Shown in pieces: positions 14,465 through 19,150 of a DNA stretch of 19,150 nucleotides. Both the position numbers and the translations under genes were made by a program. The stretch comes from a bacterium (lineage in GTDB: Bacteria > Latescibacterota > Latescibacteria > Latescibacterales > Latescibacteraceae): assembly GCA_021372535.1 (NCBI GenBank), contig JAJFUH010000164.1:1-19150 (forward strand). Direction: 5' to 3'. Numbering within the stretch: the stretch's first letter is position 1; every line of letters begins with the position of its first letter. The notes beneath the pieces were generated by a model. It did not search any database. It saw only the letters and a list, made by a program, of their open reading frames with translations, and was not told the origin of the DNA.

Positions 14465-15358
14465 TTACGAAGTGACCGATGCTTCGGAAACTTCCGGTTC
14501 CCTGAAGTACAACCATGCGGCAACCGACAGTAAAGTCATGGCTATCAGATAATATGCCGGAATGGAATACGTCATTTTAGGGATAGTAACCGGTTCGAGG
14601 AGCAGTGTTCCCGCTTTATGCCACAGCGAAAAAAGATCGGGACTTGCCACCCAGTTATACACCTGAACGAACGCCAGAGTTATATGCGTTTTCAGCGTAT
14701 CCCACTGATTGAGCTTACCGGTAATATCGGGGAGGTTATTGTAGAGCTCTTTTGTCAGTATCATGAATGCGATAAAGAAGGAACCGACAGCTGCAACCAG
14801 CGCCGCAACGAGACCGTATCTGGGATATACCCGTGCGGTTCCCCGAACCGTCTGAGTTTCCAGTGCTTCGACAGCCGCGAGGATACGTGCCCTCAACCCA
14901 TTCGGCGCTGCGACAGGTTCGGCGGCATTGAGTGATGTAAGCACAAAATTGTGAACATGAACCATTCGTTCGCATCGGGGACATGCAGCCCTGTGAGCGT
15001 TCATAGCGGCAACGAGATTTCCCTTGAGGAGACCATCGACATACGCTGCAATGTTCTCTTCAAACGTCTCGCATGTGAAACCGGGGACCGGCAGAATCGC
15101 TTCACGGCCCTGCTCAGTGACTTTCTCCGTGCCCCGCGCTTCCCCTGCAATACCTGCAAGGATACGGTCGGCAAGGCCATCAGGGGCTTTAACCGGTTCG
15201 GCGGCATCAAGAGATTTCAGAATCAGCGAGTGAGCCTTTGCAAGACGGGCACATGCCGGGCAAGCGGTACGATGCTCGTCCATCGCCCGGCGGAGGTTTT
15301 CATCGATAAAACCCTCCAGATACGCCGCAATATTGTCTTCAAATTCCGTGCATTTCAT
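14465..15358 (-). CDS. Membrane anti-sigma factor with duplicated zinc-finger module
   Basis: The 297-residue protein has two copies of a zinc-finger anti-sigma (zf-HC2/ZAS-like) module, about residues 3-70 and 96-163. They are about 54 percent identical by manual count, each with FExNIAAY, HR-x2-C-x2-C and a shared AAEPV-x-AP-x-GL-x2-RIL tail. Membrane helices follow at about 181-202 and 268-287. ZAS modules bind ECF sigma factors, and the helices would tether this one to the inner membrane with the fingers in the cytoplasm. Its start is 43 bp after the sigma stop on the same strand, the usual sigma/anti-sigma order. Most relatives have one finger; two suggest two sigma-binding sites or one diverged copy. 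The start is preceded by a GGGGAT box. Confidence 0.85.
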   Translation of the reverse strand: MKCTEFEDNIAAYLEGFIDENLRRAMDEHRTACPACARLAKAHSLILKSLDAAEPVKAPDGLADRILAGIAGEARGTEKVTEQGREAILPVPGFTCETFEENIAAYVDGLLKGNLVAAMNAHRAACPRCERMVHVHNFVLTSLNAAEPVAAPNGLRARILAAVEALETQTVRGTARVYPRYGLVAALVAAVGSFFIAFMILTKELYNNLPDITGKLNQWDTLKTHITLAFVQVYNWVASPDLFSLWHKAGTLLLEPVTIPKMTYSIPAYYLIAMTLLSVAAWLYFREPEVSEASVTS

Positions 15359-15401
15359 CGTCTATCCCCGTTCTTTGAACATCATGGAATGTTCAGAACT
15401 T

Positions 15402-15929
15402 TCATCTATCCATAACGTGAAGCAGTTTTTGCGCTAACTGTTTACGACCTCTCGATATATATGTGGCAACGGTCGCTGTCGGAATATCCATTATTTTCGC
15501 AATCTCATCGTACGACAGATCATCAAAGTGATAGAGGCTGATTGCCATTGCCCAGTTTGCCGGAAGAGACCGTACCTCGGCCCGGATCGATTCCGCCGCT
15601 TCACGCGACTGGAGAAGAGTTTCAGGATCTCCGCCTTCATCGGGTATGATATCGGCCAGCGACTTGCATTCACCGGACTCAAACGGTTCATCGAGGCTTG
15701 TCGTATCGAGCTGCTTTTTCCTCAGGCGGCTGATACATTCGTTTGAAGTAATCCTGTATATCCAGGTTGACACCGCACTCTCTCCGCGAAAATCTTCCAT
15801 CGATCTGTATACCTTCATAAATATATCCTGCGTCGTTTCTTCAGCATCCTCAGCGTTACCGAGCATTCTATAGGCCTGGTTGTAAACCCTGTTTTGATAC
15901 TTTGTCAGGAGCTGCCGGAAATCTTCCAT
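15402..15929 (-). CDS. ECF-family RNA polymerase sigma factor (RpoE-like)
   Basis: The product from the ATG at 15929 is 175 residues, normal for group 4 sigma factors. Region 2 spans about residues 3-70 (YQNRVYNQAYRMLG, DAEETTQDIFMKVY, WIYRITSNECISRLRKK). Region 4 spans about 110-170 (LPANWAMAISLYHFDDLSYDEIAKIMDIP, then a TVATYISRGRKQL recognition helix). A GTG at 15959 is an alternative start adding ten residues. The gene is followed by its membrane anti-sigma partner, so it is probably released on an envelope signal. A TGAAATTT-N15-TGTC sequence upstream resembles motifs before three nearby membrane genes and suggests self-regulation. Confidence 0.92.
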   Translation of the reverse strand: MEDFRQLLTKYQNRVYNQAYRMLGNAEDAEETTQDIFMKVYRSMEDFRGESAVSTWIYRITSNECISRLRKKQLDTTSLDEPFESGECKSLADIIPDEGGDPETLLQSREAAESIRAEVRSLPANWAMAISLYHFDDLSYDEIAKIMDIPTATVATYISRGRKQLAQKLLHVMDR

Positions 15930-15956
15930 CAGAGCCAGGTTCCTATATCCAGTACA

Positions 15957-16029
15957 CACAGAAGGTTAGAGTTATTGTGAGCCTGATATGTATATTTTAA
16001 TTATTTCCATACTTCCAACCTTCTGATTG
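15957..16029. repeat. Inverted repeat around the sigma-gene leader
   Basis: CAGAAGGTT (15959-15967) is the reverse complement of AACCTTCTG (16018-16026), with about 50 bases between them. It lies between the sigma start and its candidate promoter. It may be an RNA leader structure or a protein-binding pair; no family is recognised. Confidence 0.35.
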
Positions 16030-16033
16030 TTTA

Positions 16034-16060
16034 GACACACGGACAATCAAAAAAATTTCA
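16034..16060 (-). promoter_or_regulatory. ECF-type promoter candidate for the sigma operon
   Basis: On the minus strand TGAAATTT (16060-16053) is followed after 15 bases by TGTC (16037-16034). This is the two-box arrangement expected of an ECF promoter and resembles the sequences before the three membrane paralogues, although the second box is TGTC rather than CGTC. The region is AT-rich, so chance is possible. Confidence 0.3.
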
Positions 16061-16323
16061 ACAAAAACGATTTTTTTTAAAAAAAACTTTCCTGTTTCGT
16101 TCCTTTCATAGATTATCCGTTATCCGGGAAAAGGCTACCTTATATAAAAAGAAATTCAAGGGTGTTTATCAAAACATCCTAACAAAAGAAATAATATAAT
16201 TAAATTCCGTAAAAAATTTAAAAAAAATATTTTGCAGACATTTAATATCTGTGAATACGGTGATTAAAAAAGATAATCTGGCTATGCAATTAACTTATAA
16301 TCATTAATTTATTGTACGAGTAT
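16061..16323. other. AT-rich gap between divergent regulon genes
   Basis: Poly-A/T-rich sequence with no gene, RNA or clear repeat. It separates the sigma promoter candidate from the palindromic element at 16324. Confidence 0.35.
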
Positions 16324-16419
16324 TGTCATTCCCAAGATCGAAGTGAATTGGGAATTCAGTATTAACATCACTCTGTCATGAGCATTAGATGGTGGATTCC
16401 CGTTTTCACGGGAATGACA
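16324..16419. repeat. 96-bp palindromic element with REP-like hairpin, copy 2
   Basis: The element begins TGTCATTCCC and ends GGGAATGACA, giving 10-bp perfect terminal inverted repeats. Its right part, ATTCCCGT-TTTC-ACGGGAAT (16396-16415), is the counterpart of the hairpin at 48-67. The left part contains a looser ATTCCC/GGGAAT pair. This is the layout of a paired REP unit, and no protein is encoded. Confidence 0.7.
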
Positions 16420-16504
16420 CTTTAACGTGTAAAACATTTCATTCGTATGTTTTATGCACCAATTGAATAACCAAAAAATAATTTCCGGTATGAAACAATA
16501 AAAC

Positions 16505-16531
16505 TGAAATTTTACGTTTAAAGGCGACGTC
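16505..16531 (+). promoter_or_regulatory. ECF-type promoter candidate, paralogue 1
   Basis: TGAAATTT (16505-16512), 15 bases, then CGTC (16528-16531), about 60 bases before the start codon at 16592. GAA(A/C)TT with CGTC 15-17 bases later is typical of ECF sigma promoters. Confidence 0.4.
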
Positions 16532-16591
16532 CAATACAAAAGACATAAAGAAAACCTTATCATAACAGACACATTTTACCGGGAGGTTGGT

Positions 16592-16945
16592 ATGGATTGG
16601 ACTGTATTCTGGGTATTCGGATCGATAACGGCCATCGTTATTTCCGTGACATATGTCAGATTCAGATTGAGGATGGAGATGCTCAGGAAGGGTAACAACG
16701 GCTTTGTCGGAACTCCATCGAAAACGGGATCGATCTCCCTGCTTGCCGGTATTTTCACCGTTGCCGTGGGTTGTGCGAGCATTATCAATTCCCTGTTCCA
16801 CTATTTCGGAAAAGAATTTCTCATCATCGGTCTTTACTGTATTTTATGCGGAATCGCCCTGCTCGTGTACTGGAAATTGACTACCGAGGACCGTGAGCAG
16901 AAATGCCGCTGGTATGAACATATCCTTTCCCGGAAAAACTATTGA
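16592..16945 (+). CDS. Small three-helix membrane protein, paralogue 1 (DUF6249-like)
   Basis: The 117-residue protein starts MDWTVFWVF, with a first helix at about residues 3-22. A basic RLRMEMLRKG segment follows, then two helices at about 49-68 and 75-94, and a polar YWKLTTEDREQ tail. It is the first of three adjacent paralogues that share the MDWT start, the R-x-ERME-(M/L)-x2-RG motif and the YWK-(L/V/M)-T-x-(E/G)-DRE tail. The pattern suggests the DUF6249 family, which has no settled function. GGGAGG precedes the ATG and a strong terminator follows, so it is its own transcript. It lies just upstream of the divergent ECF sigma operon and is probably a target of it. Confidence 0.8.
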   Translation: MDWTVFWVFGSITAIVISVTYVRFRLRMEMLRKGNNGFVGTPSKTGSISLLAGIFTVAVGCASIINSLFHYFGKEFLIIGLYCILCGIALLVYWKLTTEDREQKCRWYEHILSRKNY

Positions 16946-16979
16946 TTAAATTCTTAAAACCGGTTTAGCGCCAAAATAC

Positions 16980-17006
16980 AAGCCGTGTGTCATGCACGGC
17001 TTTTTT
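16980..17006 (+). terminator. Rho-independent terminator after paralogue 1
   Basis: AAGCCGTG-TGTCATG-CACGGCTT followed by TTTTT is a textbook intrinsic terminator, about 35 bases after the stop codon. It separates paralogue 1 from the next gene, so paralogue 2 needs its own promoter. Confidence 0.9.
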
Positions 17007-17150
17007 CATTCGGCGCGTAAAATATTCATAACTAATTGTTAATTATATAATATGGATGTCAGTATCGCCTGAAGTATAAATCTGAAGTATAAAAATGTAT
17101 TTTGATATATTGAAAAAAATTTTAAAAAAACTCAAAATTATTGAAATTTA

Positions 17151-17178
17151 TGAAATTTTTCATAGAATACATCGCGTC
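17151..17178 (+). promoter_or_regulatory. ECF-type promoter candidate, paralogue 2
   Basis: TGAAATTT (17151-17158), 16 bases, then CGTC (17175-17178), 110 bases before the start codon. The first box sits in a small inverted repeat (TATGAA-ATTT-TTCATA). The leader is longer than for the other two paralogues, which lowers confidence. Confidence 0.33.
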
Positions 17179-17287
17179 AAAGACAGTAGATAAGGAAAGA
17201 ACCACAGGTGTTCGGGTAAGAGATACAATGTGGCTTTCCGTATGAAACAGAAAGAAAAATAATATAAACCGTACAAAGGAGGATACA

Positions 17288-17662
17288 ATGGACTGGACTG
17301 CTTTTTCACTGTTCGCGTGTGCGACCGCAGTCATTTTGTATTATGGATACCGTCACCACAGGGAGCGCATGGAACTGATCAACAGAGGTCTTCATGACTT
17401 CGCGAGGGTTCCTGCCAGAATAGGCGGTAAATCACTTCTTTTAGGGCTTTTTATCGCCGGTATCGGGTTGGCCCTCCTTATTCATGCGCTCATATATAAT
17501 TTTGATAAGCATATTTTTGCCGCGAGTCTTTACTGCCTGTTCGGAGGCGGAGCTCTGATACTGTACTGGAAAGTGACTGCCGGCGATCGCGAACAGGCAT
17601 GTCGCTGGTATGAGCAGGACATGACTCGTAAAAGCGATGATACGCAGCAGGCTGCCTGCTGA
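17288..17662 (+). CDS. Small three-helix membrane protein, paralogue 2 (DUF6249-like)
   Basis: The 124-residue protein starts MDWTAFSLFACATAVILYYG (helix 1), then HRERMELINRG, two further helices (about 50-68 and 78-96) and YWKVTAGDREQACRWYEQD. It is closer to paralogue 3 than to paralogue 1, sharing WTA, the GLALLI helix and YWK-x-TAGDRE. AAAGGAGG six bases before the ATG is an unusually strong ribosome binding site. A GC-rich hairpin follows at 17689. Function is unknown; the context points to an envelope-stress response under the neighbouring ECF sigma factor. Confidence 0.82.
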   Translation: MDWTAFSLFACATAVILYYGYRHHRERMELINRGLHDFARVPARIGGKSLLLGLFIAGIGLALLIHALIYNFDKHIFAASLYCLFGGGALILYWKVTAGDREQACRWYEQDMTRKSDDTQQAAC

Positions 17663-17688
17663 TATACTCACGGTTTACAGAGGTGCTT

Positions 17689-17713
17689 CCGGGCCCGGTA
17701 TGACCGGGCTCGG
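17689..17713 (+). other. Strong GC hairpin after paralogue 2
   Basis: CCGGGCCCGGT-ATG-ACCGGGCTCGG pairs over 11 positions with one G-T wobble. There is no T-run after it, so it is not a classic intrinsic terminator. It may protect the 3' end of the paralogue 2 message or pause transcription. Confidence 0.5.
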
Positions 17714-17822
17714 GCAGAAGAATACAATGACCCGGCAGAACGGAATGCATACCGAAGTTGAGTCTGGGAATCGATAAAAAATAAAAAAGAAATGTGAAAA
17801 TGGGATCACGTGAAAAAAAAAG

Positions 17823-17848
17823 TGAACTTTCAGGAAACAGACTTCGTC
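17823..17848 (+). promoter_or_regulatory. ECF-type promoter candidate, paralogue 3
   Basis: TGAACTTT (17823-17830), 14 bases, then CGTC (17845-17848); equivalently GAACTT-N15-CGTC, very close to the classical ECF consensus. It lies 33 bases before the start codon and is the best of the four candidate sites. Confidence 0.45.
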
Positions 17849-17880
17849 ATATATGACAGAAGGCTGTAAGGAGGTTATCA

Positions 17881-18290
17881 TGGACTGGACAGCAGTTTTA
17901 TTATTTGCGTTCATAACCGCAATTGTCATATACTTCGGCTCCCGCAGACATGCAGAACGCATGGAAATGCTTCGCCGGGGTATAAATCCCATCAGAGTAA
18001 TTCCACCCAAAACCGGAGCCAAGACACTCATTATCGGATTACTGGGAATTGCGGTCGGGCTTGCTCTGCTGATATCGTACTTTACAGCCGACCGTGAAGA
18101 AGGATTAATAATCAGCGGCCTGTTATGCGCTTTCGGCGGTGCCGCATTTCTCTTCTACTGGAAAATGACCGCCGGAGATCGCGAGCGTGCTGTCCGGGCA
18201 TACGAGCGTCATCTTGAAGAAGTCACCAGGCAGAAGACAGAGCAACCGGCTGTTGAGCAGGTGGATAATACCGCTCCGGAACAGGAATGA
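17881..18290 (+). CDS. Small three-helix membrane protein, paralogue 3 (DUF6249-like)
   Basis: The longest paralogue (136 residues from the ATG at 17881) begins MDWTAVLLFAFITAIVIYFG, then HAERMEMLRRG, two helices and FYWKMTAGDRERAVRAYER. It adds a polar C-terminal tail rich in Glu and Gln that the others lack. In-frame codons upstream would add MTEGCKEVI, but AAGGAGG six bases before 17881 and the MDWT start shared with its paralogues choose this ATG. The stop codon lies within a 16-bp perfect palindrome (18286-18301). Function is unknown. Confidence 0.8.
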
Positions 18291-18301
18291 AATATTTCAT
18301 T

Positions 18302-18660
18302 AACCGATGATGTTTCGTAATGGCGCTGATTAAGAACAGATTCATTCTTCTTATGTGAAAGTACACAAGAGGTCAGGAAGAAGTGAATAACGGGGAGAAT
18401 TTTTCGTAAAAAAATGAATTTTTAACACGTACCTTCTGTATATGTCGTGAGAGAAAAAAAGCAAGTTTTTAAAATTACCTCTGTAACTTTTTTCGGAAAA
18501 TTCTGTTATCAAAACAGAATGTCAGTTGGAAACATCGTAGTTAAATACAAAAATTATGGTGGATTGAAACAGCATTTACAACATGGTTACAGAGAAATAC
18601 ACAGACGATTGGGAAACAAAAACGGGAATGTTCATTCGAACGCTGAAGAGGAGTTCATGT
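18302..18660. other. Leader region of the TolC-family gene
   Basis: No separate gene was found. An inverted repeat, ATTCTGTT-ATCAA-AACAGAAT (18500-18520), about 140 bases before the start codon could be an operator or leader hairpin. No copy of the ECF-type motif was seen here. GAGGAG at 18648-18653 is the ribosome binding site of the next gene. Confidence 0.4.
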
Positions 18661-19150
18661 ATGAATCGACGAAAAAAAAGCTTAATAACACTGTGCGGTG
18701 TGTTCCTGTCATTTCTTCTTGTGGCCGGAGAGGGCCTGGCACAGGAGAAAGCCCTCGAACTCAGCGCAAATGAGTGCATAGAACGCGCCCTCACGGAAAA
18801 TCTGAGTCTGAAGTCCTCCCGCATGGGAATCCGATTGAATGAACTTACCGTGATTCAGGAAAAATCATCGTTCGATCCTTCGTTAAGCCTGAATGTGAGC
18901 CGGGGACAATCCGAAAGTCCCAATTATACGAGTTATATTCCCGTCAATTCAATAAACGAAAAATCCACAAAACTGAATTTTACCGTGGGACAGAACATAG
19001 CAACCGGCGCCCAGTGGGGAGTCGGTTTCTACAATACACTTTCCGAAAGCAATGTCGAGCTCGAAAAGAACTTTTCCAGTTATCTCGGTATGAATATAAA
19101 TCAGCCCCTTTTAAAAGGATTCGGCAAAAAAATAAACTATTCGGGCATTT
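18661..19150 (+). CDS. TolC-family outer-membrane efflux protein (5' part)
   Basis: The frame is open from ATG 18661 to the window edge (163 codons) and continues beyond it. It starts MNRRKKSLITLCGVFLSFLL and ends its signal sequence near GLAQ. The mature start LSANECIERALTENLSLKSS is the typical first helix of TolC/OEP proteins, and INQPLLKGFGK is their characteristic short motif. TolC-type proteins form trimeric channels through the outer membrane and periplasm for type I secretion or drug efflux. GAGGAG seven bases before 18661 selects this start; an in-frame ATG at 18583 would place 26 extra residues before the signal sequence. Pump partner genes would lie outside the window. Confidence 0.87.
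   Translation, partial: MNRRKKSLITLCGVFLSFLLVAGEGLAQEKALELSANECIERALTENLSLKSSRMGIRLNELTVIQEKSSFDPSLSLNVSRGQSESPNYTSYIPVNSINEKSTKLNFTVGQNIATGAQWGVGFYNTLSESNVELEKNFSSYLGMNINQPLLKGFGKKINYSGI

Noticed and set aside
18447-18773. 108-residue frame overlapping the TolC-family start
   Set aside because: It reads through the ribosome binding site and first codons of the TolC gene in another frame and has no recognisable motif.

Overview
The window looks like a chromosomal segment from an uncultivated Gram-negative bacterium. A TolC-type outer-membrane gene at the right edge implies an outer membrane. Three exported proteins carry Tat signals, and the set of sulfatase, Gfo/Idh/MocA, SUMF1-domain and lyase genes is typical of carbohydrate-scavenging lineages of the FCB/PVC kind (Latescibacterota-like). 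That placement is an inference from gene style; there is no rRNA or marker gene here. Genes are spaced far apart, and the gaps are AT-rich and full of small dispersed repeats.

Left part (1-4000): a MITE-like element at the very edge, a minus-strand FlgM-like anti-sigma-28 gene with a good promoter, then a plus-strand pair made of an endonuclease/exonuclease/phosphatase-family protein and a two-HKD cardiolipin synthase. This pairing recalls E. coli ybhP-clsB.

Middle part (4000-10000): four plus-strand genes that look like a catabolic island. They are a Tat-exported sulfatase-fold protein with Thr where the formylglycine Cys/Ser should be, a divergent dihydrodipicolinate-synthase-family lyase, a Tat lipoprotein with a SUMF1 fold but without the two FGE cysteines, and a Tat-exported Gfo/Idh/MocA-like protein. 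Dispersed repeats separate several of them, so they may not form one operon.

Centre-right (10000-14400): on the minus strand, an uncalled 26-residue membrane peptide with its own promoter, a secreted PHP-domain phosphoesterase, and a MutY-like glycosylase without iron-sulfur cysteines. A repeat cluster follows in which one 150-bp repeat has been interrupted by a 229-bp insertion flanked by CACAA, and then an exported DsrE-family protein on the plus strand.

Right part (14400-19150): the most coherent regulatory unit. A minus-strand ECF sigma factor and its membrane anti-sigma factor, which has a duplicated zinc-finger module, are divergent from three tandem paralogues of a small three-helix membrane protein (DUF6249-like). 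Each paralogue has a strong ribosome binding site. A similar two-part motif, TGAA(A/C)TTT then 14-16 nt then CGTC (TGTC at the sigma gene), lies upstream of all three and of the sigma operon, suggesting one self-regulated envelope-stress regulon. A TolC-family gene begins at 18661 and runs off the end. No tRNA, rRNA or CRISPR array was seen.
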